Shown here: piece after piece, positions 20,578-28,885 of the stretch
Position numbering within the stretch: the first letter of the stretch is position 1
Layout of the letters: every line of letters begins with the position of its first letter
Assembly (NCBI GenBank): GCA_963710665.1
Contig: CAVQBC010000003.1
Span: 620,001-684,000, forward strand
Reading direction: 5' to 3'
Length of the DNA stretch: 64,000 nucleotides
Source of the DNA: CAVQBC01 sp963710665
Lineage (GTDB): Bacteria; Actinomycetota; Thermoleophilia; Solirubrobacterales; Solirubrobacteraceae
Translations under genes and position numbers: made by a program
Notes under the pieces: model-generated
What the model was told of the DNA's origin: nothing
Seen by the model: only the letters and a program-made list of their open reading frames with translations
The model's database searches: none

Positions 20578-22503
20578 GTGCCCGAGCGCTACGCGATCGC
20601 CCAGGTCGCCCCCCACCCCTGGGAGGACGAGCACGAGATCAACGCCTTCGTCGCGGCACTCGCGGCGGAGCTGGCGGGACGCGGGCACCGCATGCTCGTG
20701 CTCGCCCCCTCGCGCTCGCCCGAGCTGGTGCGCGAGTCGCGGCGGCGCATCCGCGCCGCCGCCGAGTCGCCTGACGCGCTGTTCGACAGCGACTCCGGCG
20801 TGTCGGTGCTCGGCGTCGGCGAGCTGCTGCCGCTCGCGCCCAACCGGCGCGGCGTGGCGCCGTCGCCGCCGCTGGCGATCGCGGCCACGATCGAGGAGGT
20901 CCTGCACAACGCCGCCCTCGACTTCGTGCACGTCCACGAGCCGTTCGCGCCGAGCGCCGGCTCGGTCGCGCTGCGCCACTCGCGGGCGCTGAACGTCGGG
21001 ACCTTCCACGCGCCGGCCGAGCGCGCGCTCTCGACCCAGGTGGCGCGCCGCTTCGTCGAGCTGTTCTTCGGCCGGCTCGACGCCCGCACCGCCTCCTTCG
21101 CCGCCACGCGCGACCTCGTCGCGCACCACTTCCCGGCGCACTACCAGGTGCTGCGCCCCGGCATCACCGTGCTGGACCGCCCGCCGCGGCCGCCCGGGGC
21201 GCCCGTGCGGCTGGCCTTCTGCGACTCCGAGGAGCGCAGCGCGCTGCGGCTGTTCCTGCGCGCCCTGCGCCGGCTGCCGGCCGACGCGGAGTGGGAGGCC
21301 ACCATCTTCGCCCCCACCGGCGCGGCGCCCACGCTGCGCAGCCGCCTCGGCCGGCGCGTGCAGGTCGTCTCCGCCGACGACTCGACGGAGGAGGCGGTGC
21401 TCGCGGAGGCCGACGTGCTCGTCGCCGCCTCGCTCGGGCAGGCGCCCGCCCCGGGGCTGCTGCTCCGCGCGCTCGGCGCCGGCGTGGTGCCGGTCGCCTC
21501 GCGCGTCGCCTCCTACATCGAGGTGCTCGGCGACGGCGACGTCGGCCTGCAGTTCGAGCCCGGCGACGACGTCACGCTCGCGAGCCAGCTCGAGCGGCTG
21601 ATCTCGGACGGCGACCGGCTGGAGCAGCTGCGGGCGGGCGTGATGACGATGCGCACGGAGCTGTCGTGGTCGCGCGCCGCCGACGGCTTCGAGACGCTGT
21701 TCGAGGAGCTCGCCGCGCGCCGCCATCCCTCGGGCGGGCAGCCCGCGATCCGCGCGCGGCTCACCGGGCGGCCGCTCATCGACGTCGACCTGCACATGCA
21801 CACCGACCACTCGCACGACTGCGCGACGCCGGTCGAGGCGCTGCTGGCCACCGCCCGCGCCCAGGGCCTCGGGGCGATCGCCGTCACCGACCACAACGAG
21901 ATCTCCGGCGCGCTCGACGCCCGCGCCAAGGCGGAGCGCTTCGGGGTCAAGGTGATCGTCGGCGAGGAGATCAAGACGGCCGGCCAGGGCGAGGTCATCG
22001 GCCTGTTCCTCTCCGAGCTGATCCCGCGCGGGATGACGCTGGCCGAGACGATCGCCGAGATCCGCCGCCAGGGCGGCCTCGTCTACGTGCCGCACCCGTT
22101 CGACCGGCTGCACTCCGTACCCGACTACGAGCACCTGCTGGCCGTGGTCGACGACATCGACGCGATCGAGGTCTTCAACCCCCGGATCGCGATCCCGGCG
22201 TTCAACGAGGAGGCGGTGCGCTTCGCCGCCAAGTACCGGATCGTGGGCGGCGCCGGCTCGGACTCGCACGTCGCCCAGGGGCTGGGCTCGGTGCGCATCC
22301 GCATGCGCGACTTCGACGGTCCCGACGAGTTCCTCGAGTCGCTGCGCGACGCCGACATCACCGGCAAGCCGTCGTCGCTGTACTACGCGCAGGTGCAGGC
22401 GCTGAAGTTCCTGCAGACCCGCGTCACGCCCCCCGGCGCCCGCCGGGCGGCGCGCGACCGGGCCCTCCGGAGGGCAAGCTCGGGCACGACGCGCAAGCGA
22501 TGA
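20578..22503 (+). CDS. GT4 glycosyltransferase (PimA-like) fused to a PHP phosphoesterase domain
   Basis: A 641-residue two-domain protein. Residues 1-~385 are a GT-B family 4 glycosyltransferase: HPWEDEHEINAFVAALAAEL, FVHVHEPFAPSAGSVAL, NVGTFHAPAERALS and the C-terminal donor-binding part AVVPVASRVASYIEV-like at ~300-340. The HEPF...TFHAP pattern recalls mannosyltransferase PimA. Residues ~400-615 are a PHP domain with its metal motifs: DLHMHTDHSHDC, AVTDHNEISGA, GEEIKT, PHPFDRLH and GSDSHV. GTG start at 20578. It lies 43 bases after ino1 and overlaps the next gene by 4 bases. Glycosylation of phosphatidylinositol plus a phosphatase step is a context-based hypothesis. Confidence 0.85.
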   Translation: MPERYAIAQVAPHPWEDEHEINAFVAALAAELAGRGHRMLVLAPSRSPELVRESRRRIRAAAESPDALFDSDSGVSVLGVGELLPLAPNRRGVAPSPPLAIAATIEEVLHNAALDFVHVHEPFAPSAGSVALRHSRALNVGTFHAPAERALSTQVARRFVELFFGRLDARTASFAATRDLVAHHFPAHYQVLRPGITVLDRPPRPPGAPVRLAFCDSEERSALRLFLRALRRLPADAEWEATIFAPTGAAPTLRSRLGRRVQVVSADDSTEEAVLAEADVLVAASLGQAPAPGLLLRALGAGVVPVASRVASYIEVLGDGDVGLQFEPGDDVTLASQLERLISDGDRLEQLRAGVMTMRTELSWSRAADGFETLFEELAARRHPSGGQPAIRARLTGRPLIDVDLHMHTDHSHDCATPVEALLATARAQGLGAIAVTDHNEISGALDARAKAERFGVKVIVGEEIKTAGQGEVIGLFLSELIPRGMTLAETIAEIRRQGGLVYVPHPFDRLHSVPDYEHLLAVVDDIDAIEVFNPRIAIPAFNEEAVRFAAKYRIVGGAGSDSHVAQGLGSVRIRMRDFDGPDEFLESLRDADITGKPSSLYYAQVQALKFLQTRVTPPGARRAARDRALRRASSGTTRKR

Positions 22504-23165
22504 TGCAGGGGCCCGGAGAAAAAGGGAATCCCGCCGACGAGGCAAAACCGCTTGGCGGGATGCCGACCACCGACGACGAGATCCGCGAGAAGTACCTGGA
22601 GCGCGCGATCCGGGAGCTCAACCAGTTCACCCGCGACCTGCAGGGCTGTCCGCACTGCCCTCGCGGCAACCTCATGCCGGTGCTCGGCTCCGGGCATCCG
22701 CAGGCCGACGTGCTGCTGCTCAAGTACGCGCCGATGCCCTCCGAGATCGAGGAGGGCGTGGCGTTCTACGGCCGCGCGGGGACGGCGCTGATGAAGTCGC
22801 TCAAGCGCCTGGACATCGACCCGCTGGCCGTCTACGGGACGCTGTGCGTGAAGTGCCCGGTGGCGGACACGGCGCTCGCCGCGCCGGAGTGCATCGCGCG
22901 CCTCGTCGAGGAGATCGCGATCGTCCAGCCGAAGATCGTGGTGGTCATGGGCTCGGACGCGCTCGGCGTCCTCAACGAGCTGGCACTCCCGCTCGCGCGC
23001 GAGGTCCGCGACGTCCCCGGCGAGGTCCAGCCGCTGACGCCATCGATCGACGCGCTGGTGGTCCCGAACATCGATCTCGCGCTCGACGAGGAGGCGCCCA
23101 AGCGGGCGTTCTGGACGGCGTTCCGGACGCTCGGCGAGTGGTACGCGGACTTCCCGCCGTACTGA
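22500..23165 (+). CDS. Family 4-like uracil-DNA glycosylase fold protein with altered active-site motifs
   Basis: A 221-residue protein related to iron-sulfur uracil-DNA glycosylases. Cys50, Cys53, Cys119 and Cys131 match the 4Fe-4S ligands (C-x2-C, then 66 residues to the third as in Thermus UDGa), and YGRAGTALMKSL fits the family FVGRAGxLL segment. However, the usual GEAPG active-site motif reads KYAPMP (residues 75-80) and the HPS motif is absent, replaced by VPNIDLALDEEAP. It may therefore be inactive on uracil or have another substrate. The ATG at 22500 overlaps the previous stop; an ATG at 22560 is a possible alternative. Function beyond the fold is uncertain. Confidence 0.75.
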   Translation: MMQGPGEKGNPADEAKPLGGMPTTDDEIREKYLERAIRELNQFTRDLQGCPHCPRGNLMPVLGSGHPQADVLLLKYAPMPSEIEEGVAFYGRAGTALMKSLKRLDIDPLAVYGTLCVKCPVADTALAAPECIARLVEEIAIVQPKIVVVMGSDALGVLNELALPLAREVRDVPGEVQPLTPSIDALVVPNIDLALDEEAPKRAFWTAFRTLGEWYADFPPY

Positions 23166-23175
23166 GAAGCCGCTG

Positions 23176-23352
23176 CTACCCCGGGTCGGTCGCGTCGTCG
23201 TCCTCGACGGACGCGACCTCGGCCATGTGGATCGTGCACAGGGCCGGCCCGCCGGTCTCGAGCACCTGCTGGAGCTCTGCCGGCGTGAGCTTGGCGCCGC
23301 ACTCCTCGCAGCGCTCGCCGACCGATTCGAGCGTGTGTTCCTCGAGGTCCAT
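23176..23352 (-). CDS. Small protein with CxxC zinc-ribbon-like motif
   Basis: A 58-residue protein too short for confident family assignment. It has one CEEC pair (residues ~15-18), a later cysteine in GPALCTIH followed by His and Met, and an acidic tail (VEDDDATDPG). The Cys-x2-Cys...Cys-x2-His arrangement could bind zinc. It is convergent with the UDG-like gene (11 bases apart) and 11 bases downstream of the quinone reductase gene on its own strand, so may be in one transcript with it. Function unknown. Confidence 0.6.
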   Translation of the reverse strand: MDLEEHTLESVGERCEECGAKLTPAELQQVLETGGPALCTIHMAEVASVEDDDATDPG

Positions 23353-23363
23353 GGGCGGCGAGG

Positions 23364-24302
23364 TTACACCTCGAGGATCACCTTGCCGAGCTTGCTGCCG
23401 GCCTGGAAGCGCTCGTAGGCGTCGGCGGCCTTGTCGAGCGGGAAGGTCGCGGTCACGGGCACGCTGAGGTCGCCGGAGGCGAAGCCCGGCAGCACCTCCT
23501 TCTCGACCAGGCGCGCGGCGTTGGCCTTCTCCTCGAGCGAGCGGGCGCGCAGGGTGGAGCCCATGAGGCGGGCGCGCTTGCCCATCAGCGAGCGCAGGTC
23601 GATCTCGGTGCGGGCGCCCCCGCCGACGCCGATGATCGCGATGCGGCCGCACTCCGCGAGCGCCTTGAGGTTCTCGGCCAGGTTGGGCGCGCCGACCAGC
23701 TCGAGGATGACGTCGAACGGGCCCGCGCCGGCGAAGTCCTCGGGCGGGATGGCGTTGACGCCCAGCGCGCCGATCTGCTCGCGGGCCTCCTCGCGGCGGA
23801 CGGTCGCGGTGACGCGCGCGCCGGTCATCACGCCGAGCTGCACCGCGGCCATGCCGACCCCGCCGGCCGCGCCGTGGACCAGCAGGCGCTCGCCCGCGGT
23901 CAGCCCCGCCTGGGTGAACAGCGCGTCGTGCGCGGTGGTGAACGCCTCGGGGACGCCGCCCGCGGCGACCCAGTCGAGCTCGTCGGGCACCGGCATCGCG
24001 GCCCGCTCGTGGACCACGGCGAGCTCGGCCTGGCCGCCGCCGGCCACCACGGCCATGACGCGGTCGCCGGGCTCGAAGCGCTCGACGTCGCGCCCGACGG
24101 CGACCACCTCGCCCGCCAGCTCGAGACCCGGGATGTCCTGCGGCGCCCCGGGCGGCGCCGGGTAGCGGCCGCGGACCTGCAGCATGTCGGCGCCGTTGAG
24201 GCCCGCAGCCTTCACTCGGACGAGCAGCTCGCCCGCCTCGGGCTCGGGGTCGGGGTGCTCCTCGACGTGGATCGCTTCATCGCGGATGGTGGCGGCTCGC
24301 AT
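23364..24302 (-). CDS. Zinc-independent quinone oxidoreductase (MDR family)
   Basis: A 312-residue NADPH-dependent medium-chain reductase resembling quinone oxidoreductase. It has the GroES-like N-terminal domain (LLVRVKAAGLNGADMLQVRG, then GLELAGEVVAVG) and a Rossmann domain with LLVHGAAGGVGMAAVQLG. No zinc-binding cysteine ligands are present, which separates it from alcohol dehydrogenases. C-terminal FPLDKAADAYERFQAGSKLGKVIL is the classic quinone-reductase end. Substrate not predictable. Confidence 0.9.
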   Translation of the reverse strand: MRAATIRDEAIHVEEHPDPEPEAGELLVRVKAAGLNGADMLQVRGRYPAPPGAPQDIPGLELAGEVVAVGRDVERFEPGDRVMAVVAGGGQAELAVVHERAAMPVPDELDWVAAGGVPEAFTTAHDALFTQAGLTAGERLLVHGAAGGVGMAAVQLGVMTGARVTATVRREEAREQIGALGVNAIPPEDFAGAGPFDVILELVGAPNLAENLKALAECGRIAIIGVGGGARTEIDLRSLMGKRARLMGSTLRARSLEEKANAARLVEKEVLPGFASGDLSVPVTATFPLDKAADAYERFQAGSKLGKVILEV

Positions 24303-24378
24303 GGGCGGCGATTCTAGGCGCGCCCGGGACTAACCGGCCGGGCGGTGACGCCGTCCCGTCGCTCCGCTATACAGGGCT

Positions 24379-25143
24379 ATGCACATTCCCCTGCATCTGC
24401 CGCCTTTGTATCTCGAGGGCCGGATCGGCCTCGAGGCGGCCAGGCTGCGCCGCTCGGCGATCTGGATCGAGGCGCGGCGGCTCGACGGAGGCGGTCGTCC
24501 GGTGTTGCTCGTGCCGGGCTTCCTCGCGGGGGACGCGGCGCTGCAGACCATGACCCGCTGGCTGACCACCGCGGGCTACCGGCCCGAGCGGGCCGGCATG
24601 CGGTCGAACGTCGCGTGCTCGGAGGAGGCCTGCCAACGGCTGTCGGCCCGCCTCGAGACGCTCGCGGACCGCGCCGGCGAGCCGGTGACGCTCATCGGCC
24701 ACAGCCGCGGCGGCATGCTCGCCCGCGTGCTGGCGGTGCGCCACCCCGACCTGGTGGCGGGCATCGTGACGCTCGGCTCCCCCGTGCGCTCCCAGCTCGC
24801 CGTGCATCCCGTCGTGCTGGCCCAGGTCGGGCTCGTGGCCGCGCTGGGGAGCTCGCGCGTGCCGGGTCTGTTCTCGTGGACCTGCCTGCGCGGCACGTGC
24901 TGCGCCGCGTTCCGCGAGGACCTCGCCGGGCCGTTCCCGGAGGAGGTGGGCTACGTCGCCCTCTACTCGCGCTCGGACGGCGTCGTCGACTGGCGCGCGT
25001 GCCTCGACCCGGCCGCCGGACGCTGCGCCGAGGTCGAGTCCTCGCACTGCGGCATGGCGATGAGCGCCGCCGCCTACGCGGAGATCGCCGGCGCGCTGGC
25101 GGGCTTCGGCGGGGCCTCGGAGGTCGGCGCCGTCTCCCACTGA
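24379..25143 (+). CDS. Alpha/beta hydrolase, lipase/PGAP1-like
   Basis: A 254-residue hydrolase with LLVPGFLAGDAALQTM (oxyanion hole region), the nucleophile elbow LIGHSRGGMLAR with catalytic Ser, an acidic region YSRSDGVVDWRA and the probable catalytic His in SSHCGMAM. The order and spacing fit cytoplasmic lipase/esterases of the PGAP1/LipA-like group. No signal peptide. There are four extra cysteines (CSEEAC, TCLRGTCC), which could form disulfides if the protein is exported. Its last 70 bases overlap the convergent cyanase gene. Substrate unknown. Confidence 0.8.
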   Translation: MHIPLHLPPLYLEGRIGLEAARLRRSAIWIEARRLDGGGRPVLLVPGFLAGDAALQTMTRWLTTAGYRPERAGMRSNVACSEEACQRLSARLETLADRAGEPVTLIGHSRGGMLARVLAVRHPDLVAGIVTLGSPVRSQLAVHPVVLAQVGLVAALGSSRVPGLFSWTCLRGTCCAAFREDLAGPFPEEVGYVALYSRSDGVVDWRACLDPAAGRCAEVESSHCGMAMSAAAYAEIAGALAGFGGASEVGAVSH

Positions 25144-25574
25144 TACGGGAGGAACTTGCCGTCGAGCGTGATGCGCACGCGCGGGCCGGCGTCCGACTCG
25201 GTCCGCTCCAGGTCCACGTTGAACGTGATCGCGCTCATGATCCCGTCGCCGAAGTCCTCGTGGATGAGCGCCTTGAGCGCGGGGCCGTAGACCTGCAGGA
25301 CCTCGTAGAGGCGGTAGACGGTCGGGTCGGCCGGCGGCAGCGTCTCGTAGTGGCCGCGGGTCGGGATCTCCTCGAGGATCGCCGTGGCCTCGGCGGGGAG
25401 CTCGAGCAGCTCGGTGACGCGCGCGGCCAGCTCCGCCGGGATCGGGTGCTGGCCATGAAGGGCGGCCGTCAGCCAGACGCGGTCGACGTCCAGCCGCTCG
25501 GCGATCTCGGTGAACGTGAGCTTCTGGCGGCGCTTGGCGGAGAGGATCAGCGTGGTGACGTCGGCGCGGTCCAT
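25074..25574 (-). CDS. cynS: Cyanate hydratase (cyanase)
   Basis: Bicarbonate-dependent conversion of cyanate to ammonia and CO2. The 166-residue protein has an N-terminal helix-turn-helix-like domain (KRRQKLTFTEIAERLDVDRVW) and the catalytic C-terminal domain with Arg88, Glu91 and Ser114 (equivalent to E. coli R96, E99, S122) in VYRLYEVLQVYG and HEDFGDGIMSAI. The family C-terminus GKFLPYQ is followed by a 16-residue Pro/Ala-rich tail that lies in the 3' overlap with the convergent hydrolase. No cynT/cynR is nearby. Confidence 0.95.
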   Translation of the reverse strand: MDRADVTTLILSAKRRQKLTFTEIAERLDVDRVWLTAALHGQHPIPAELAARVTELLELPAEATAILEEIPTRGHYETLPPADPTVYRLYEVLQVYGPALKALIHEDFGDGIMSAITFNVDLERTESDAGPRVRITLDGKFLPYQWETAPTSEAPPKPASAPAISA

Positions 25575-25576
25575 GG

Positions 25577-26020
25577 TCAGCCTCCTTGGTCGGCCTCGAG
25601 GTTACGGCGCAGGTTCTCGTGGTAGCCGGCGAACTGGCGGTCGAACATGCGGCGTGCGACCGGGCCGAGGAAGCGGATCAGCCCGCGCAGCTCGCCCTCG
25701 GCGACGAAGTGCACCCGCGTGCCGTCGCCATCGGGCGTGAACGTCCACGTGCCGTCGACCGGCTGCGGGCCCTTGACGATGTGGGTGTGCACGCGCCGGG
25801 GCCGGTCGAACTCGGTGAACTCGACGATCTGCTCGAAGGCGGGGGCGCCCGGCGGCTTCGTCCTCTCGCGGATGCGGGTGCCGAGCGCCGGCGGGCCGGG
25901 CGTGAGCTGCTCGACCGACACCTTGCTCGTCTGCCACTCGGCGAGGTTCCCGGCGTCGGTGAGGTAGTCGAACACCGCCTCGGGCGGGCGGGCGACGGTG
26001 AAGGCCTGCTCGATGCGCAT
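25577..26020 (-). CDS. SRPBCC/START-like ligand-binding protein
   Basis: A 147-residue polyketide cyclase/dehydrase-type protein (SRPBCC fold). It starts MRIEQAFTVARPPEAVFDYL, followed by NLAEWQTSKVSVEQL and RTKPPGAPAFEQIVEFTEFD, and ends with a long amphipathic helix. Such proteins bind hydrophobic ligands; no ligand can be predicted. It starts exactly where the RlmD-like gene ends and is 2 bases from cynS, so these three genes form a tight unit. Confidence 0.85.
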   Translation of the reverse strand: MRIEQAFTVARPPEAVFDYLTDAGNLAEWQTSKVSVEQLTPGPPALGTRIRERTKPPGAPAFEQIVEFTEFDRPRRVHTHIVKGPQPVDGTWTFTPDGDGTRVHFVAEGELRGLIRFLGPVARRMFDRQFAGYHENLRRNLEADQGG

Positions 26021-27382
26021 CTACTCGCGCTCGAGCAGCGCCACGCACTCGATGTGCGGCGTCTGCGGGAAGAGGTCGACGGGGCGCACGCTGCGCAGGC
26101 GCCAGCCGGCCTCGACGAGCTGCGCGGCGTTGGGCGCGAGCGTGGTCGGGTTGCAGGAGACATAGACGATGCGCTCAGGACCCGCCTCGATCACGCGGCG
26201 GACCACCTTGGCCGACAGCCCCGCGCGCGGCGGGTCGATGACGCAGACGTCCGGGCGGCCCTCCTGCTCGACCAGGTCGCGCATCGCCAGGCGGATGTCG
26301 CCGGCGTAGAAGCTCGCGTTCGTGATCTCGTTGAGGCGCGCGTTCTCGATCGCGTCGGCCACCGCCTCCTCGACGATCTCCACGCCCGCGACCTCGCGCG
26401 CGCGGGCGGCGAGCGACAGCCCGATCGTGCCGATCCCGCAGTAGAGGTCGAAGACGCGCTCGTGCCCGCGCAGGCCCGCGCGCTCGGCCGCGACGCCGTA
26501 GAGCACCTCGGCCATCTCGGTGTTGGTCTGGAAGAACGCCTCGGGCGAGATCAGGAAGTTGAGGTCGCCGAGGCGCTCGTGCATCTGCGGCGCGCCGGAC
26601 AGCAGCACGGTCTCGCCGCCGCGGGTGCTCTCGCCGAGCCCGGCGGTGCGGGTCCAGAACAGGCCCTCGCAGTCGACCGCGTCGGCCAGCTCGCCCGCGG
26701 GGATCTCGCCCGGGGACGTGACGAGACGGACCTGGATCTGCCCCGTCCGGCGGCCCTCGCGGACGACGAGATTGCGCAGCAGCCCGCGCTGCTCGCGCCG
26801 GTCCCAGGCGGACAGGCCGCGCTCGCGGCACCACGCCAGCACCTGCTCGCGCACGGCGTTGCCGCGCTCGGAGGCGAGCTTGCAGTCCTCGAGCGCCAAG
26901 ATGCGGTCGAAGCGCCCGGGAGCATGGAAGCCGCACACGAGCTCGCCGTCATCGCCGGTGCCGAACGAGTACTCGAGCTTGTTGCGGTAGCGCCAGGTCT
27001 CGGCGGCGCCGACGATCGGCTCGAGATCGAAGCCCTCGAGGCGGCCGATGCGCTCGAGCGCGTCGCCGACCTGCTCGTGCTTGACCTCGAGCTGGCGCTC
27101 GTAGGGCAGGACCTGCCAGGGCGCGCCGGGGTGGTCGGCGACCGGCTCGATCCGCTCCGGCGAGGGCTCGAGGACCTCGACAGCCCGCGCCTCGGCGTAG
27201 GCGCGCTTGGACTTCGTGACCTGCGCGCGCACGCGGTCGCCGGGGATGGCGCCGGCGACGAACACGACGTAGCCGTCGAGGCGCGCGACGCCGTTGCCGC
27301 CATGGGCGAGGCTCTCGACGTCGAGGTCGATCTCGGCGCCGCGGGCGGGGCGTGCGGAGGAGGGCGTCTGGGGCGTGGACAT
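26021..27382 (-). CDS. RNA m5U methyltransferase, TrmA/RlmD type
   Basis: SAM-dependent uracil-5 methyltransferase for 23S rRNA or tRNA. The 453-residue protein has an N-terminal TRAM domain (residues ~15-70; GGNGVARLDGYVVFVAGAIPGD), a central domain, and a Rossmann methyltransferase domain with DLYCGIGTIGLSLA (SAM), IDPPRAGLS and YVSCNPTTLA, whose Cys is the nucleophile; FPQTPHIECVALLER closes the family pattern. The first three iron-sulfur cysteines usual in RlmD (CGGCxxQ-type segment) are replaced by HPGAPWQ at residues 84-90, while the fourth-position Cys (ALEDCKLAS) remains. Target position is not predictable from sequence. Confidence 0.9.
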   Translation of the reverse strand: MSTPQTPSSARPARGAEIDLDVESLAHGGNGVARLDGYVVFVAGAIPGDRVRAQVTKSKRAYAEARAVEVLEPSPERIEPVADHPGAPWQVLPYERQLEVKHEQVGDALERIGRLEGFDLEPIVGAAETWRYRNKLEYSFGTGDDGELVCGFHAPGRFDRILALEDCKLASERGNAVREQVLAWCRERGLSAWDRREQRGLLRNLVVREGRRTGQIQVRLVTSPGEIPAGELADAVDCEGLFWTRTAGLGESTRGGETVLLSGAPQMHERLGDLNFLISPEAFFQTNTEMAEVLYGVAAERAGLRGHERVFDLYCGIGTIGLSLAARAREVAGVEIVEEAVADAIENARLNEITNASFYAGDIRLAMRDLVEQEGRPDVCVIDPPRAGLSAKVVRRVIEAGPERIVYVSCNPTTLAPNAAQLVEAGWRLRSVRPVDLFPQTPHIECVALLERE

Positions 27383-27414
27383 CGGGCGACCCAGGATGAC
27401 AGGGGGCGGGTGCG

Positions 27415-27909
27415 CTAATCGATGCGGTGGTCGATCGCCGCGAGCACCGTCTTGCGGTTCGCGTTGCGGCGCTCGTAGTCGCGCACACGGCGCAGCTCGG
27501 CGGGCGTGAGGTCGCCGAGGCGGGCGGTGATCTGCGCGGCCGTGAGGTCGTCGTAGCCCGTGATCGGGAAGCTCGGCCCGAGGCCGGCGGCGGCCCGGGC
27601 GCGGTCGACCTCGCGGCGCATCAGGTCGGTGGAGGGGTCGACCACGTAACGCTCGAGGTCGCCGAGCAGCTCCTCGGTCTGGCGGCGGCCGATCGTGACA
27701 AGGGCGCTCACGAGCTCGGTGGCGTCCTTGCGCGTCATGCGGCCACGCTCGACCGCGTCGTCGACCGCCGCCTGCACGCGCTCGCGCGTCAGGACCATCA
27801 GCTCAAGCGAGTTGAGCAGCGGGGAGATCAGGTCGCGCAGCGGCTCGAGCTCGTCGCGGTCGTGCTCGCGCGCCGCGTCGTCCCCGCCCGGGTGCTTCTC
27901 CTCCTCCAT
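27415..27909 (-). CDS. Uncharacterised helical protein, phasin-like N-terminus
   Basis: A 164-residue soluble, strongly helical protein. The first ~25 residues are acidic and probably disordered. Residues ~25-90 form amphipathic helices (LNSLELMVLTRERVQAAV, MTRKDATELVSALVTIGRR) reminiscent of phasin-type proteins. Residues ~115-164 have TAAQITARLGDLTPAELRRV followed by RDYERRNANRKTVLAAI, a short conserved helix-loop-helix module in many actinobacterial proteins. No catalytic motif. It precedes argF's end by 12 bases on the same strand. Role unknown. Confidence 0.65.
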   Translation of the reverse strand: MEEEKHPGGDDAAREHDRDELEPLRDLISPLLNSLELMVLTRERVQAAVDDAVERGRMTRKDATELVSALVTIGRRQTEELLGDLERYVVDPSTDLMRREVDRARAAAGLGPSFPITGYDDLTAAQITARLGDLTPAELRRVRDYERRNANRKTVLAAIDHRID

Positions 27910-27921
27910 CCCCGCTCGCGC

Positions 27922-28815
27922 CTACCCGGCTCCGTCCGGCGCCGAAACGAGCAGCTCGAGCAGCGCCTTCGAGGCGTGCCGGCGGTTCTCGGCCTGGTCC
28001 CAGATGCGCTGGCGCTCGCCGTAGAGCACGGACGAGGTGATCTCCTCGCCGGGGTGGGCCGGGAGGCAGTGCAGCGCGAAGGCGTCGGGGGCGGCGGCGT
28101 CGAGCAGGTCGTCATCGATGCGGAAGGGCGCGAGCGCGGCGCGGCGGGCGCCGGCGGTCACCTCGTCGTCGCTCATCGACACCCACACGTCGGTGTAGAC
28201 GGCGTCCGCGCCGGCGGCGGCGGCGCGCGGGTCGGCGCTCAGCTCCGCGCCGAGCCCGTTCTCGAGCTGATGGCCGTCGGGCGACGCGACCGCGACCTCG
28301 ACGCCGGCGCGGGCGCCGAGGATCGCCAGCGAGCGCGCGACGTTGTTGCCGTCGCCGACGTACGCGATCCGCCGGCCGTCGAGCGTCCCGACCGCCTCGC
28401 GCAGCGTCATCAGGTCCGCGAGCGCCTGGCACGGGTGGTGGCGCGGCGAGAGCATGTTGATGACCGGCACCGTCGCGTGCTCGGCGAGCTCGGCCAGCGT
28501 GTCCTCGCTGCCGGTGCGCAGCCCGATCGCGGCGACATGGCGGGACAGCACGAGCGCGGTGTCGCGCGCGGACTCCCCGCGCGAGAGCTGCATCTCCGCC
28601 GGCCGGAGCACCATCGGGTGCCCGCCGAGCTCGACGATCCCGACCTCGAACGACGTGCGCGTGCGGGTGGAGGGCTTCTCGAACAGCAGCGCCACCGTGC
28701 GGCCTTCCAGCGCGCGCGAGGCGGCGGGCGCGGCCTTGAGCGCGAGAGCCCGGTCGAGCAGCTGCGTCAGCTCCGTGGCCGAGAGCTCCTCGCCGGTGAG
28801 GAGGTGGCGGGGCAA
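27922..28815 (-). CDS. argF: Ornithine carbamoyltransferase
   Basis: Arginine pathway enzyme making citrulline from ornithine and carbamoyl phosphate. Motifs: LFEKPSTRTRTSFEVG (carbamoyl phosphate, S-T-R-T-R), SPRHHPCQALAD (HPCQ), VYTDVWVSM (ornithine-side region) and HCLPAHPGEE. About 297 residues from a TTG at 28815 (LPRHLLTGEELS), the normal family N-terminus. A longer open frame reaches 28926 but would overlap the divergent gene at 28886 and adds a non-conserved basic stretch. A TTG start without a strong ribosome site is a weak point; ATT or CTG a few codons upstream are possible. Other arg genes are not in the window. Confidence 0.95.
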   Translation of the reverse strand: MPRHLLTGEELSATELTQLLDRALALKAAPAASRALEGRTVALLFEKPSTRTRTSFEVGIVELGGHPMVLRPAEMQLSRGESARDTALVLSRHVAAIGLRTGSEDTLAELAEHATVPVINMLSPRHHPCQALADLMTLREAVGTLDGRRIAYVGDGNNVARSLAILGARAGVEVAVASPDGHQLENGLGAELSADPRAAAAGADAVYTDVWVSMSDDEVTAGARRAALAPFRIDDDLLDAAAPDAFALHCLPAHPGEEITSSVLYGERQRIWDQAENRRHASKALLELLVSAPDGAG

Positions 28816-28885
28816 GGACGGCAGCTTAATCCACCGCCGCCGGCACCACCCGTCCCGCCCGGGCCGGGTCTCTAGGGTGTCCGCG

